64,000 nucleotides of DNA. It comes from Variovorax sp. KBW07 (lineage in GTDB: Bacteria; Pseudomonadota; Gammaproteobacteria; Burkholderiales; Burkholderiaceae_C). Below the pieces are notes generated by a model. That model made no database searches, was not told the DNA's origin, and was given only the letters and a program-made list of their open reading frames with translations. Shown piece by piece: positions 1 to 9,757 of the stretch. The position numbers and the translations under genes are program-made. The stretch's first letter is position 1; each line of letters begins with the position of its first letter. The stretch lies in assembly GCF_003852515.1 (NCBI RefSeq), contig NZ_QAJK01000024.1, positions 68,564-132,563 on the forward strand, written 5' to 3'.

Positions 1-88
1 TCCGCAGTGCCCCGCAATGCCCTGAAAGGCATCGGAAAAGGGCATCACAAATGGCATCGCGCCCGCCGCGCAACGGAGACACTTCGAC

Positions 89-481
89 ATGACTTTTTCA
101 TTGCTCACGGTAGCCTACTGGTGCGTGTTCATTGCCTGCGGCCTGCCGTACCTGGCCGCATGGATCGCCAAGGCCGGCAGCTTCGGCCCGCGCGACAACA
201 TGCACCCGCGCGACTGGGCTGCGAAGCAGAGCGGTTGGCGCGCGCGTGCCAACAGCGCGCAGGCCAACAGCTTCGAGGGCCTGCCGTTCTTCATCGGCGC
301 GGTGGTCATTGCGCATCAGCTCGGCGCGGCACAGGCGCGGCTCGACATGCTCGCGGTGGCCTACGTGGTGCTGCGCGTGATCTACCTGGCGCTGTACATC
401 AAGGGCATTCCCGCTGCGCGCAGCGCGGTCTGGGCGCTCGCGTTTCTCGTCAACATCGCGATCTTTTTCATCGCGCGATAG
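89..481 (+). CDS. MAPEG family membrane protein
   Basis: A 130-residue membrane protein with about four hydrophobic segments, the usual size and layout of the MAPEG family (membrane-associated proteins in eicosanoid and glutathione metabolism). The pattern near residues 55-65 (RARANSAQANSFEGLPFF) matches the family's conserved R-x-x-N-x-x-E stretch. A GGAGAC ribosome site lies just before the ATG. Bacterial members of this type are mostly uncharacterised, so a glutathione transferase role is only a family-level guess. The gene stands alone, 148 bases before an ABC transporter. Confidence 0.85.
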   Translation: MTFSLLTVAYWCVFIACGLPYLAAWIAKAGSFGPRDNMHPRDWAAKQSGWRARANSAQANSFEGLPFFIGAVVIAHQLGAAQARLDMLAVAYVVLRVIYLALYIKGIPAARSAVWALAFLVNIAIFFIAR

Positions 482-629
482 GCGCATGCAGAGGGCCCGC
501 GGGAGGCCTTCGTGCTTACGTGAAAACCCGCACGGGATCACCCCGATGCAGGTAGGTGAGGGCGCCCCTAAGCTCGATTCAGTTCACAGGAATCACAGAG
601 CCAACAAGCCCCGTTACAGGCACCGTTTC

Positions 630-1667
630 ATGCTTCACCGCCGTACCCTCATTTCCGCTTCCGCCATCGCTGCCGCAACGATCGCCTTGCCGCGTGTCTT
701 TGCGCAACAGGCGAAGCTGGAAAAGACAAAGGTCTCCATCGCGGTCGGCGGCAAGGCGGCGTTTTATTACCTGCCGCTCACCATCTCCGAACAGCTCGGC
801 TACTTCAAGGCCGAAGGCCTCGACGTCGAGATTTCCGACTTCGCCGGCGGTGCGCGTGCGCTGCAGGCCGTGGTCGGTGGTTCGGCCGATGTGTGCTCGG
901 GCGCCTACGAACACACCATCAACCTGCAGGCCAAGAACCAGTTCTTCCAGGCCTTCGTTCTGCAGGGCCGCGCGCCGCAGATCGCGGTGGGCGTGTCGAC
1001 CAAGAACATGCCGGGCTACACCGGCATCCAGGATCTCAAGGGCAAGAAGATCGGCGTCTCGGCACCGGGCTCGTCGACCAACATGGTGGCCAACCTGATG
1101 CTCTCGCGCGGCGGCCTGAAGGCCAACGACGTGAGCTTCATCGGCGTGGGCGTGGCGGCCGGCGCGCTCACAGCATTGCGCTCGGGCCAGATCGATGCCA
1201 TCAGCAACACCGACCCCGTGATGACCATGCTCGAGCAGAAGGGCGACGTGAAGATCATCACCGACACGCGCACGCTCAAGGGCACGCAACAGGTGTTCGG
1301 CGGCACCATGCCGGCAGCCTGCCTCTACGCGTCGAGCGAGTTCATCCAGAAGAACCCCAACACCTGCCAGGCGCTGGCCAATGCCATCGTGCACGGGCTC
1401 AAGTGGCTGCAGACGGCAGGGCCGGGCGACATCATCAAGACGGTGCCCGAAACCTATCTGCTCGGCGACCGCGCGCTGTACCTTGCGTCTTTCGACAAGG
1501 TGCGCGAAGCCATTGCCACCGATGGCATGGTGCCGACCGACGGTCCCAAGACCGCCCTTGCCGCCATCGCGAGCTTCGACACTTCCGTGAAGGCCGACAA
1601 GATCGACCTGACCAAGACCTACACCAACGATTTTGCAAGGCGCGCGAAAGACAGGTTCAAAGCCTGA
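630..1667 (+). CDS. ABC transporter substrate-binding protein (nitrate/sulfonate/taurine type)
   Basis: Periplasmic binding protein of about 345 residues. I chose the ATG at 630 because it starts a signal peptide with an N-terminal HRRTL segment, a hydrophobic stretch and a cleavage-like AQQ near residue 24. The next upstream ATG would add about 48 residues with no family counterpart. The body has the SsuA/TauA/ThiY look: a GYFKAEGLDVEI stretch, then GGARALQAVVGGSADV, then LKGKKIGVSAPGSSTN. The ATPase and permease follow at 1728 and 2540. The substrate cannot be read from sequence; sulfonates, nitrate, pyrimidine precursors or aromatic acids are all possible in this family. Confidence 0.88.
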   Translation: MLHRRTLISASAIAAATIALPRVFAQQAKLEKTKVSIAVGGKAAFYYLPLTISEQLGYFKAEGLDVEISDFAGGARALQAVVGGSADVCSGAYEHTINLQAKNQFFQAFVLQGRAPQIAVGVSTKNMPGYTGIQDLKGKKIGVSAPGSSTNMVANLMLSRGGLKANDVSFIGVGVAAGALTALRSGQIDAISNTDPVMTMLEQKGDVKIITDTRTLKGTQQVFGGTMPAACLYASSEFIQKNPNTCQALANAIVHGLKWLQTAGPGDIIKTVPETYLLGDRALYLASFDKVREAIATDGMVPTDGPKTALAAIASFDTSVKADKIDLTKTYTNDFARRAKDRFKA

Positions 1668-1684
1668 TTCCGAACGTCCCCGCG

Positions 1685-1707
1685 ACCCGGCTCAGGCCGG
1701 GTTTTTT
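1685..1707 (+). terminator. Intrinsic terminator inside the ABC transporter operon
   Basis: A perfect 7-bp stem (ACCCGGC / GCCGGGT) with a TCAG loop is followed directly by five further T residues. It sits between the binding-protein gene and the ATPase gene. It probably lets the binding protein be made in excess over the membrane parts, with partial read-through. Confidence 0.8.
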
Positions 1708-1727
1708 AATGCCCTGTCCGATGTCCG

Positions 1728-2543
1728 ATGTCCGACTACGCACTCGAACTCCTTTCCATAAGCTGCACCTTCCACTCGAAGGATGACCCGGGCCAGCGCT
1801 ACACCGCGGTGGCCGACACCACGCTGCGCATCAAGGCCGGCGAATTCGTCTCGGTGGTCGGCCCCACGGGGTGCGGCAAGTCGACGCTGCTGAACGTGGG
1901 CGCGGGCCTGCTGGAGCCTTCGTCGGGGACGGTCAAGGTTTTCGGGCAGACGCTTTCGGGCGTCAATGCGCGTGCCGGCTACATGTTCCAGACCGAAGCG
2001 CTGATGCCCTGGCGCAGCGCCATCGACAACGTGATGGTGGGCCTGCAGTACCGCGGCGTGCCCGACGCCGAGGCGCGCAAACAGGCCGAGGCGTGGCTCG
2101 CCCGCGTGGGGCTCTCGGGCTTTGGCGACCGCTATCCGCACCAGCTCTCGGGCGGCATGCGCAAGCGCGTGGCGCTGGCGCAGACGCTGGTGCTCGACCC
2201 CGACGTCATCCTCATGGACGAGCCCTTCAGTGCGCTCGACATCCAGACGCGCCAGTTGATGGAGAACGAGGTGCTCGAGCTCTGGAGCGCGAAGAAAAAA
2301 GCCGTGCTCTTCATCACGCACGACCTCGACGAGGCCATTGCAATGAGCGACCGCGTGGTGGTGCTGTCGGCCGGCCCGGCCACGCACCCCATCGGCGAGT
2401 TCGCCATCGATCTTGCGCGTCCGCGCGACGTGGCCGAGGTGCGCACGCAGCCGCGCTTCGTGGAGCTGCACACCCAGATCTGGGAAGTACTGCGCGACGA
2501 GGTGCTCAAGGGCTACGCGCAGCAACTGAAGAAGGCCGCATGA
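1728..2543 (+). CDS. ABC transporter ATP-binding protein
   Basis: A 271-residue ATPase of the SsuB/TauB/NrtD type. Visible motifs are Walker A GPTGCGKST (about residues 45-53), the Q-loop MFQTEALMPW, signature LSGGMRKR (about 142-149), Walker B VILMDEPFSALD and the H-loop ITHD. It powers the importer formed with the preceding binding protein and the following permease. Two overlapping ATGs lie close together (1722 and 1728); 1728 gives the usual MSDYALEL-type beginning. The stop codon overlaps the permease start as ATGA, so the two are likely translated together. Confidence 0.93.
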   Translation: MSDYALELLSISCTFHSKDDPGQRYTAVADTTLRIKAGEFVSVVGPTGCGKSTLLNVGAGLLEPSSGTVKVFGQTLSGVNARAGYMFQTEALMPWRSAIDNVMVGLQYRGVPDAEARKQAEAWLARVGLSGFGDRYPHQLSGGMRKRVALAQTLVLDPDVILMDEPFSALDIQTRQLMENEVLELWSAKKKAVLFITHDLDEAIAMSDRVVVLSAGPATHPIGEFAIDLARPRDVAEVRTQPRFVELHTQIWEVLRDEVLKGYAQQLKKAA

Positions 2544-3373
2544 TGCCGCGCCTGAACGAACGCAACGCGCGCTTCTGGCAACTGGCGCTGCTGGTGCTCA
2601 TTCTTGTGGGCTGGCACCTGGCGTCGCGCAACCAGCAGTTCGCCTTCTTCGTCGGCGAGCCGATCCAGGTGGCGGGGCGCATCTGGAGCTGGTTCCTGCC
2701 GTTCGAGGTGCCGCCGAACGCGCTGTTTCCCGAAGGGTTGAAGGGCAACGCCGACATCTACCTGCACCTGGGCACCACGCTGCTGGAGACGGTGCTGGCC
2801 TTCGGCATCGGCACCGTGCTGGGCCTGGCCTGCGGGCTCTGGCTGGCGCTGGCCCCCACGGCCAGCATGATCCTTGACCCGTACATCAAGGCGGCCAACT
2901 CGATGCCGCGCGTGATCTTGGCGCCTATCTTCGCGCTGTGGTTCGGCCTGGGCATCTGGAGCAAGGTGGCACTGGCCGTCACGCTGGTGTTCTTCATCGT
3001 GTTCTTCAACGTGTACCAGGGCGTGCGCGAAGTGAGTCCGGTGGTGCTGGCCAACGCGAAGATGCTGGGCGCCAACCAGCGGCAGCTGCTGCGCACCGTG
3101 TACCTGCCGAGCGCGACGAGCTGGGTGTTTTCAAGCCTGCACACATCGGTCGGGCTGGCCTTCGTGGGCGCGGTGGTGGGCGAGTACCTGGGCTCGGCGC
3201 GCGGCGTGGGCTACCTCATCTTGCAGGCCGAGGGCACCTTCGACGTCAACACCGTGTTCGCCGGCATCGTGGTGCTCACGGCCTTTGCGCTGGTGCTCGA
3301 CGCCATCGTGGGCGTGGTCGAAAAGCGCTTGATGAAGTGGCAGCCCAAGAGCGGCGAAACCGAAAAGCTCTAG
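2540..3373 (+). CDS. ABC transporter permease
   Basis: A 277-residue inner membrane protein of the SsuC/TauC permease family with six or so hydrophobic segments. The cytoplasmic EAA loop is visible as GANQRQLLRTVYLPSA. It begins inside the stop of the ATPase gene (ATGA overlap at 2540-2543), so the start is well fixed. With the binding protein at 630 and ATPase at 1728 it completes one importer. The end is followed by 88 bases with no clear terminator before the next gene. Confidence 0.92.
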   Translation: MMPRLNERNARFWQLALLVLILVGWHLASRNQQFAFFVGEPIQVAGRIWSWFLPFEVPPNALFPEGLKGNADIYLHLGTTLLETVLAFGIGTVLGLACGLWLALAPTASMILDPYIKAANSMPRVILAPIFALWFGLGIWSKVALAVTLVFFIVFFNVYQGVREVSPVVLANAKMLGANQRQLLRTVYLPSATSWVFSSLHTSVGLAFVGAVVGEYLGSARGVGYLILQAEGTFDVNTVFAGIVVLTAFALVLDAIVGVVEKRLMKWQPKSGETEKL

Positions 3374-3461
3374 CGCCTGGGCGTATCGGCTCGAGTTGCC
3401 CATCGTGCGATGATCGCGCCCGTGCGCTGGGAGGCGCGACAACGACTTACGGGGGTGAATC

Positions 3462-4673
3462 TTGAACCACAACAAGAACCAGCACGCGAGCACCTTGCGC
3501 ACGCGTGGCGAGTCGGCCAGGGTCTTGAACGAAGAGCTTTTCTTCGACCTGGTCTACGCGTTTTCAGTCACGCAACTGTCCCACTACCTGCTGGACCATC
3601 TCACCCTGCTGGGCGCGCTCCAGACGCTGGTGATGTGGTTCGCGGTCTGGCTCGGCTGGCAATACACGGCGTGGGCCACCAACTGGTTCAACCCCGGCGC
3701 GCTGCGCATCCGGGGCATGCTGTTCGGGATCATGCTGCTGGCGCTGGTCATGGCCTCGGCCTTGCCCGGCGCCTTTGCCGAGCGCGGCCTGGTGTTTGCA
3801 CTGTGCTTCGCGGGTATACAGGTCGGGCGCACCTTCTGCATGCTGGTGGCGGTGGGGCGCGACCATGCGCTGGCGCCCAACTTCCGGCGCCTGCTGGCCT
3901 GGAACTGCGTGGCCGCGGTGTTCTGGATCGGCGGCGGCTTTGCGGAAGGGCAGACGCGCCTGCTGCTCTGGTTCGGCGGCGTGCTGTGCGAATACATCGC
4001 GCCGATGATCGGCCTGCGGTTTCCAGGGCTGGGCCGTTCGTCGACTGCCGAGTGGACCATCGACGGTGGCCACCTGGCCGAGCGCTGCCAGCTGTTCGTG
4101 ATCGTGGCGCTGGGCGAATCGGTGCTGGCCACCGGTATTGCTTTCGGGCACCACGCCGAATGGCATGCGGTGGACCTGTTCGCGCTGCTCGTGAGCTTTG
4201 CCGGCAGCCTTGCCATGTGGTGGATGTACTTCGACACCAGCGCCAAGGAGGCCACGCACGTCATCGAGCATTCGAGCGACCCCGGCGGCGTGGGCGCCAA
4301 GTTCCACTACACCCACGTGATTCTGGTGGCCGGCATCATCGTGTCGGCGGTGGCCGACGAACTGGTGATCGGCGAAGGCTCGCACCACGCGCAGTGGAAG
4401 TACCTCGGGCCCTTGCTCGGCGGGCCTGCGCTCTACCTGTTCGGCAATGCGCTGTTCAAGCGCGTGGTGCGCGGCTTCCTGCCGCAATCGCACCTGTACG
4501 GGCTGGGCCTGCTCGCGGTGCTGGCGGTCTTTGCGTCGCACCTGTCGGTGCTGGTGGTGGGCACGCTCACGACCGTGGTGATGATCGCCGTGGCAACGCT
4601 GGAGGCCGTGGTGCGCCGCAGGGCATGGGCGGCTCAGGCCACTGAAGCCTCCTCGAAGCCGCACCCGCACTGA
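3462..4673 (+). CDS. Low temperature requirement protein A (LtrA) family membrane protein
   Basis: A 403-residue protein with about ten hydrophobic segments. The N-terminal ELFFDLVYAFSVTQLSH stretch and the central LAERCQLFVIVALGESVLATG stretch are hallmarks of the LtrA family. The start is a TTG at 3462, supported by a GGGGGTG ribosome site a few bases upstream; no in-frame ATG fits. LtrA was named from a Listeria cold-growth mutant, but its molecular function is unknown. A strong terminator follows at 4679. Confidence 0.88.
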   Translation: MNHNKNQHASTLRTRGESARVLNEELFFDLVYAFSVTQLSHYLLDHLTLLGALQTLVMWFAVWLGWQYTAWATNWFNPGALRIRGMLFGIMLLALVMASALPGAFAERGLVFALCFAGIQVGRTFCMLVAVGRDHALAPNFRRLLAWNCVAAVFWIGGGFAEGQTRLLLWFGGVLCEYIAPMIGLRFPGLGRSSTAEWTIDGGHLAERCQLFVIVALGESVLATGIAFGHHAEWHAVDLFALLVSFAGSLAMWWMYFDTSAKEATHVIEHSSDPGGVGAKFHYTHVILVAGIIVSAVADELVIGEGSHHAQWKYLGPLLGGPALYLFGNALFKRVVRGFLPQSHLYGLGLLAVLAVFASHLSVLVVGTLTTVVMIAVATLEAVVRRRAWAAQATEASSKPHPH

Positions 4674-4678
4674 AAGCC

Positions 4679-4712
4679 GCCTGCCGAGGCCATGCCCGGC
4701 AGGCTTTTCTTT
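4679..4712 (+). terminator. Intrinsic terminator after the LtrA gene
   Basis: A 7-bp stem GCCTGCC / GGCAGGC with a 12-base loop is followed by TTTTCTTTC. It ends the plus-strand LtrA gene; the minus-strand mltD gene ends just beyond it at 4738. Confidence 0.8.
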
Positions 4713-4737
4713 CTTCGCCTTTCAGCGCTTCAGCGTT

Positions 4738-6348
4738 CTAGCGTTTCTTCTTTGCCGGCGTGCCGCCGCGCTTCTCGCGCACGACCTGCTGCTTGCTGCT
4801 GGCCGGCACCTTCGCAATGTTGTTGCCACGCGGTGCCGCCGCCGCCTTCACGGGGGCGCCGCCACGCTTGCCCGGCGTCACCGGACGGGCTCGCGCGGCC
4901 ACGCTCACGCCGGCACCGACACGGGTGGCCGCCGCGGCGCGAATCGGCAGGTACACCACCACGCTGTAGCCACGCTTGAACGCGTGGTTGGGCTTCACGT
5001 CGTTCCACTCGGCCACGCTGGCGGGCGCGAGCTTGTAGCGGTGCGCGATGGTGGCCACGCTGTCGTTGCGACCGGCCTTCACGGTGGTGCGGCGGTTGAC
5101 GATCTCGGGCTGGAAGCTCAGGTGGCCGCCATCGGCCACCACGGCCGCCACGTCTTCCTTGACGCGGGCGCCGCGCGGCACGATGAGCGTCGAGCCGGCC
5201 TTGATGAGCATGCGCGGCGGCACGTTGTTGAGCGCGCGCAGGTCGGCTTCGCTCATGCCCGAGCGCTGGGCTGCGTCGGCCACCGTCATGGTGCTGGGCA
5301 CCACCCAGGCGGTCCAGCTGGCGTACTGGCCTTGCGAGTAGGCGTCGAAGTTGCGCTGGAACACGGCCGCGTTGTCCCACGGCAGCAGGATTTGCGGCGT
5401 GCCGGCCGCGATCAGCACCGGCTTGTGGGCGGCGGGATTGAGCGCGCGAAAGTCGTCGAGCCGCACGTCGGCCAGCTTGGCCGCCAGCTCCACGTCGAGG
5501 TCGCGCGTGAGCGTGACGGTCTGGAAGTAGGGGTGGTTGGCAATCAGCGGCAGTTCGGCATTGAAGGCCTGCGGATTCGCCACGATGTTCTTCACGGCCT
5601 GCAGCTTGGGCACGTACAGGCGCGTTTCGGCCGGCATCGTCAGGTCGCTGTAGGTGGTGGGCAGGCCCAGCCGCTGGTTCTTGGCGATGGCGCGGCTCAC
5701 GCTGCCTTCACCCCAGTTGTAGGCGGCCAGGGCGAGCTGCCAGTCGCCGAACATGCCGTAGAGCTTCTGCAGGTAGTCGAGCGCGGCGCGGGTCGAGGCC
5801 AGCACGTCGCGGCGGTCGTCGCGGAAGATGTTCTGCTTCAGGTCGAAATCGGTGCCGGTGGCCGGCATGAACTGCCACATGCCCGCGGCGCGTGCACTGG
5901 ACACGGCCTGCGGGTTGAACGCGCTCTCGATGTACGGCAGCAGCGCCAGCTCGGTCGGCATGTTGCGGCGCTCGAGTTCCTCGACGATGTGGAACATGTA
6001 CTTGTTCGAGCGCTCCGTCATGCGCTGGATGTAGTCGGGCCGGCTGGCATACCACTGCTCGCGGTCGCGCACCAGGTCGCTCTCGAGGTTGGGCATCTTG
6101 AATCCGCGGCGGATGCGGTCCCACATGTCGGTGGGCGGTGCGAGCGTGACGACGCTCTGCGAATGGGCCTGGCCGCTGGAGAGGGGGGAGAGCGCGTCGC
6201 GCGGGTAGACCGGGGAGGCGCTGCCGGCGGCTCGGGTGCCGGTTGCGGCTTGGGGGGAGGTGGAGGAGGGAGAAGAGCTGTTGTTCGTGCTTGCGCAGCC
6301 CGCAAGCACCAGTGAACCTGCAAGGCAGGTGGCAGCGATAAATTTCAT
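4738..6348 (-). CDS. mltD: Membrane-bound lytic murein transglycosylase D (lipoprotein, SLT plus LysM)
   Basis: Cuts glycan strands of peptidoglycan at the outer membrane. The N-terminus has a lipoprotein signal ending in the lipobox LAGC. The SLT domain carries the catalytic glutamate in [10 protein letters not shown] and the family motif [11 protein letters not shown] (about residues 140-170). Two LysM modules follow (about 325-375 and 385-435), then a basic, alanine-rich C-terminal tail of about 80 residues that may bind the wall. I chose the ATG at 6348 because it overlaps the gloB stop as ATGA and starts [11 protein letters not shown]; the ATG at 6366 only adds six residues. gloB-mltD adjacency is common in Burkholderiales. 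Confidence 0.92.
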   Translation of the reverse strand: MKFIAATCLAGSLVLAGCASTNNSSSPSSTSPQAATGTRAAGSASPVYPRDALSPLSSGQAHSQSVVTLAPPTDMWDRIRRGFKMPNLESDLVRDREQWYASRPDYIQRMTERSNKYMFHIVEELERRNMPTELALLPYIESAFNPQAVSSARAAGMWQFMPATGTDFDLKQNIFRDDRRDVLASTRAALDYLQKLYGMFGDWQLALAAYNWGEGSVSRAIAKNQRLGLPTTYSDLTMPAETRLYVPKLQAVKNIVANPQAFNAELPLIANHPYFQTVTLTRDLDVELAAKLADVRLDDFRALNPAAHKPVLIAAGTPQILLPWDNAAVFQRNFDAYSQGQYASWTAWVVPSTMTVADAAQRSGMSEADLRALNNVPPRMLIKAGSTLIVPRGARVKEDVAAVVADGGHLSFQPEIVNRRTTVKAGRNDSVATIAHRYKLAPASVAEWNDVKPNHAFKRGYSVVVYLPIRAAAATRVGAGVSVAARARPVTPGKRGGAPVKAAAAPRGNNIAKVPASSKQQVVREKRGGTPAKKKR

Positions 6349-7130
6349 CGGAAGTCGTTTTTCCATTGGCGCAGTGCGGCAAACACGTCGGCTTCGCCTG
6401 CATCGGCGGAAAGCTCGGCGTGGGCACGCACCGCTCTAAGGACAGTGGCTTCGCGGCTGCGAAGAAAGGGGTTGATCTGGCGTTCGGTCGCCAGTTGCGA
6501 CGGCAGCGTGGGCTGCCCCTGTGCGCGCAGGCTTTCGCAGCGCGCGTTGTAGTGAGTCAGATCGTCGTTGCCGGGTTCCACCGCTCGGGCGAAACGCAGG
6601 TTAGCAAGTGTGTATTCGTGGGCGCAACATACGCGCGTGTCGCCGGGCAGCGCCGCGAGCGCGTCGAGCGAGGCCAGCATCTGCGCGGGCGTGCCTTCGA
6701 ACAGGCGGCCGCAGCCGCCCGAGAACAGCGTGTCGCCGCAGAACAGCAGCGGTGCCTGTGCGGCCGTTGTGGGCAGGAAGTACGCGATGTGCCCGGCGGT
6801 ATGGCCCGGCACGTCGATGACCTGGAAGCGTAGGCCGAGCACTTCGATTTCAGCGGTGTCGCCCTGCGACATCGGCGTGAAAGGCTCGGGAATGCGCTCG
6901 CTCGCCGGACCCCACACCGGGGCGCCGGTGGCCGCATGGAGCGCGGCCACGCCGCCGGTGTGATCGGCGTGATGGTGCGTGACTAGAATCGCGGCCAGCT
7001 GCAGCTTGTGGCGCGCCAGCGCGTCGAACACCGGTTGGGCATCGCCCGGGTCCACCACGATCGCGTTGGACCCGTCGTGCAGCATCCAGATGTAGTTGTC
7101 AGCAAAGGCGGGCAGCGGAACGAGGGTCAT
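6345..7130 (-). CDS. gloB: Hydroxyacylglutathione hydrolase (glyoxalase II)
   Basis: A 261-residue metallo-beta-lactamase-fold enzyme that hydrolyses S-lactoylglutathione to lactate and glutathione, the second step of methylglyoxal detoxification. The metal-binding motif [10 protein letters not shown] is visible near residue 52, with later ligands in PGHTAGH, FCGDTLF and CCAHEYT. Length fits GloB. A TATAAT hexamer lies on the minus strand at 7142-7147, only about 12 bases before the start, so the mRNA may be nearly leaderless. It is divergent from the methyltransferase gene and couples to mltD downstream. Confidence 0.94.
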   Translation of the reverse strand: MTLVPLPAFADNYIWMLHDGSNAIVVDPGDAQPVFDALARHKLQLAAILVTHHHADHTGGVAALHAATGAPVWGPASERIPEPFTPMSQGDTAEIEVLGLRFQVIDVPGHTAGHIAYFLPTTAAQAPLLFCGDTLFSGGCGRLFEGTPAQMLASLDALAALPGDTRVCCAHEYTLANLRFARAVEPGNDDLTHYNARCESLRAQGQPTLPSQLATERQINPFLRSREATVLRAVRAHAELSADAGEADVFAALRQWKNDFR

Positions 7131-7899
7131 GAGCGGTCAAATTATAGGTTTGCAGGATTGGTTCGCGACCCCCCCCGGCCGCTACCTGCTGGCGTGGGAG
7201 CAGGCCCAGTTCGACCAGGCGGTGGCCGATGTCTTCGGCTACCACGCGCTGCAGCTGGGCGCGGCCGAGGTCGACGGGCTGCGTGCCAACCGCATGCCGC
7301 ATCGCTGGCTGGCGCTGGACGACCCGGCCCGGGCCGGCAAGGCGACGCTCCTGACCGACTTCGCGGCGCTGCCGTTCGCGGCCAACAGCCTCGACCTGGT
7401 GGTGATGCCGCATGCGCTGGAGCTGAGCCCCGACCCGCACGCCACGCTGCGCGAGGTGGAGCGGGTGCTGGTGCCCGAGGGCCGCGTGGTGATCTGCGGG
7501 CTCAACCCGACCAGCCTCTGGGGCATGCGGCAGCGCCGTGCGCACATCTACCGCAAGCTGGGCATCGGCGACCTGTTCCTGCCCGAGGGCGGGGAGTTCA
7601 TCGGCTACTGGCGCATGCGCGACTGGCTGCGGCTGCTGAGCTTCGAGGTGGAGTCTGGGCGCTTCGGCATCTACCGGCCCTCGGTGCGCAGCGAGGCCTG
7701 GCTGGAGCGCTCGCGCTGGATGGACGCGGCCGGCGAGCGCTGGTGGCCCATTTTTGGCGCGGCCTATTTCCTGGTCGCGGTGAAGCGGGTGCGCGGCATG
7801 CGGCTGCTGAGTGCCGACTGGCGCCGCGCGGGCGCCCGTGCCACGGCGCCCGTGCCCATTGCCGGCAAGGTGCATCGCAGCGAAGCCGGCAAGAATTGA
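7129..7899 (+). CDS. SAM-dependent methyltransferase, class I
   Basis: About 256 residues, with the start [17 protein letters not shown] typical of a proteobacterial family found between gloB and rnhA. The region around residues 85-110 ([32 protein letters not shown]) is the usual methyltransferase motif I/II-to-post-II segment. The glycine-rich SAM loop is poorly conserved. The substrate is unknown. The ATG at 7129 shares two bases with the divergent gloB start codon. A TTG at 7150 is an alternative that would free the shared promoter zone. Confidence 0.82.
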   Translation: MSGQIIGLQDWFATPPGRYLLAWEQAQFDQAVADVFGYHALQLGAAEVDGLRANRMPHRWLALDDPARAGKATLLTDFAALPFAANSLDLVVMPHALELSPDPHATLREVERVLVPEGRVVICGLNPTSLWGMRQRRAHIYRKLGIGDLFLPEGGEFIGYWRMRDWLRLLSFEVESGRFGIYRPSVRSEAWLERSRWMDAAGERWWPIFGAAYFLVAVKRVRGMRLLSADWRRAGARATAPVPIAGKVHRSEAGKN

Positions 7900-7932
7900 A
7901 GAACGAACAAAAGAACGAATTGATTGAATTGA

Positions 7933-8415
7933 ATGACCGAATCGAAAGCAGAAGGAAAAGCCAGTTTGAATGAAGTCGTGATCTACACCGATGGCGCGTG
8001 CAAGGGCAACCCGGGCCCGGGTGGCTGGGGCGCGTGGCTCAAGTCGGGCGCTACCGAGAAAGACCTGTTCGGCGGTGAACTCAACACCACCAACAACCGC
8101 ATGGAACTCACGGCCGTCATCGAAGGCCTGGCCGCGCTCAAGCGGCCCTGCAAGGTGCTGCTTTACCTCGACAGCCAGTACGTGCGCAAGGGCATCACCG
8201 AATGGATTCGCGGCTGGAAGGCCAAGGGCTGGATGACCGCCAGCAAGCAGCCGGTGAAGAACGTCGAGCTCTGGCAGCGGCTCGACAAGCTGGTGGCCGA
8301 GGGCGGCCACCAGATCGAATGGCGCTGGGTCAAGGGCCACTCGGGCGACCCGGGCAACGAGCGCGCGGACATGCTCGCCAACAAGGGCGTCGACAAGGCG
8401 CTCGGCCGGATCTGA
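7933..8415 (+). CDS. rnhA: Ribonuclease HI
   Basis: A 160-residue enzyme that degrades the RNA strand of RNA-DNA hybrids. Active-site residues are all visible: D in [13 protein letters not shown] in NRMELTAV, D in LYLDSQYV, the catalytic H in VKGHSG and the final D in NERADMLA. Length matches family members with a short N-terminal extension. It follows the methyltransferase gene by 33 bases and is convergent with moeA. Confidence 0.97.
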   Translation: MTESKAEGKASLNEVVIYTDGACKGNPGPGGWGAWLKSGATEKDLFGGELNTTNNRMELTAVIEGLAALKRPCKVLLYLDSQYVRKGITEWIRGWKAKGWMTASKQPVKNVELWQRLDKLVAEGGHQIEWRWVKGHSGDPGNERADMLANKGVDKALGRI

Positions 8416-8434
8416 GGCGCGTCCGACCGGCTGG

Positions 8435-9757
8435 TTAGATCACGCCTTCGAACATCATCACGTCCACCTCGTCGCCTGCCGCGACGGGGCCCTGGTCGTG
8501 ATGCAGCACCACGAGGCCGTTGGCGTCGAGCATCGAGCTCAGCACGCCCGAGCCCTGGTTGCCCGCCACGCACACCTCGGGCAGCGCGCCCATCACGGAC
8601 TTGACGAAACCGCGCTGGTATTCGGTGCGGCCCGGCTTCTTGCGGATCGCCCCGGCGCTGCGGGCCCGCAGCAGTGGCGGCGGCGCCGAGGCGGCCTCGT
8701 GGCAACCCATCATGCGCAGCAGCGCCGGCCGCACGAAGGCCAGGAACGTGACCATCACCGCCACCGGATTGCCCGGCAGGCCGAACAGCACGGCCGGTTG
8801 AGCGCCGGGTGATGACGCGGCATCGCGCGGGATCAGGCCCACCGCCAGCGGCCGGCCGGGGCGCATCGCCACGCGCCAGAACGCCATGTCGCCCAGCTGC
8901 TGCATCACGTCACGGGTGTGGTCGGCCGCGCCCGCGCTCACGCCGCCGCTGGTGACGATGGCATCGGCTTCGCGCGCGGCGCGTTGCAGCGTGGCCGCCA
9001 GCGTGGCGGGGTCGTCGCGCACCAGGCCGAGGTCGATGACTTCGCAGCCCAGCCGCGTGAGCAGGCCGAACACGGTGTAGCGGTTGCTGTCGTACACGGC
9101 GCCTTCGCGCGGTGCATCGCCCAGGCTCAGGATTTCGTCGCCGGTCGAAAAGTACGCCACGCGCAGCCGCCGCAGCGCGGGCACGCCCGGCAGGCCCAGG
9201 CTGGCGACCATGCCGAGCGCGGCGGGCGACATGCGTTCGCCGCGGCGCAGCGCGGGCTGGCCCTTCATCAGGTCTTCGCCGGCAAAGCGACGGTTGTCGC
9301 CGCGGCGCAGCACCCCGGCCGGGAAGCTCACGCGGTCGCCATCGACCTTGCAGAACTCCTGCGGGATCACGGTGTCGAGCCCGGCCGGCATCATCGCGCC
9401 GGTCATGATGCGGACCGCATCGCCAGCGCCCAGCGCGCCGCGCCAGGCCGAGCCGGCCAGCGCCGTGCCCGCCACGCGCAGGTCGATCGACTGGTCGATG
9501 GGCGCGTCGGCCGGCAGCACGGCACCGTCGAAGGCGTAGCCGTCCATCGCCGAGTTGTCGTGGGGCGGCACGCTGATGGGCGAGACGATGTCTTCGGCCA
9601 GCACGCGGCCCAGGGCGTCGCACAGCGAGACGCTCTCGCGCTGCGTCACCACGGCCGAGGCAGTCAGTTGCGAGAGAAAGGCATGGACGGCGTCGACGCC
9701 CAGGTCGCCGGCGTCATAGCCCGAGAGGGCGGCGGCAATGTCGGCGATGCGGCTCAT
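8435..9757 (-). CDS. moeA: Molybdopterin molybdenumtransferase
   Basis: A 440-residue enzyme that inserts molybdate into adenylylated molybdopterin. Motifs visible are [13 protein letters not shown] near residue 70, IMTGAMMP, the STGDEI of the MoCF-binding domain, [13 protein letters not shown] and [13 protein letters not shown], then the C-terminal MoeA domain IV. The start at 9757 overlaps the mobA stop as ATGA. It ends the moaA-mobA-moeA operon. The window also encodes a molybdenum hydroxylase subunit at 54972 that would need the cofactor. Confidence 0.95.
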   Translation of the reverse strand: MSRIADIAAALSGYDAGDLGVDAVHAFLSQLTASAVVTQRESVSLCDALGRVLAEDIVSPISVPPHDNSAMDGYAFDGAVLPADAPIDQSIDLRVAGTALAGSAWRGALGAGDAVRIMTGAMMPAGLDTVIPQEFCKVDGDRVSFPAGVLRRGDNRRFAGEDLMKGQPALRRGERMSPAALGMVASLGLPGVPALRRLRVAYFSTGDEILSLGDAPREGAVYDSNRYTVFGLLTRLGCEVIDLGLVRDDPATLAATLQRAAREADAIVTSGGVSAGAADHTRDVMQQLGDMAFWRVAMRPGRPLAVGLIPRDAASSPGAQPAVLFGLPGNPVAVMVTFLAFVRPALLRMMGCHEAASAPPPLLRARSAGAIRKKPGRTEYQRGFVKSVMGALPEVCVAGNQGSGVLSSMLDANGLVVLHHDQGPVAAGDEVDVMMFEGVI

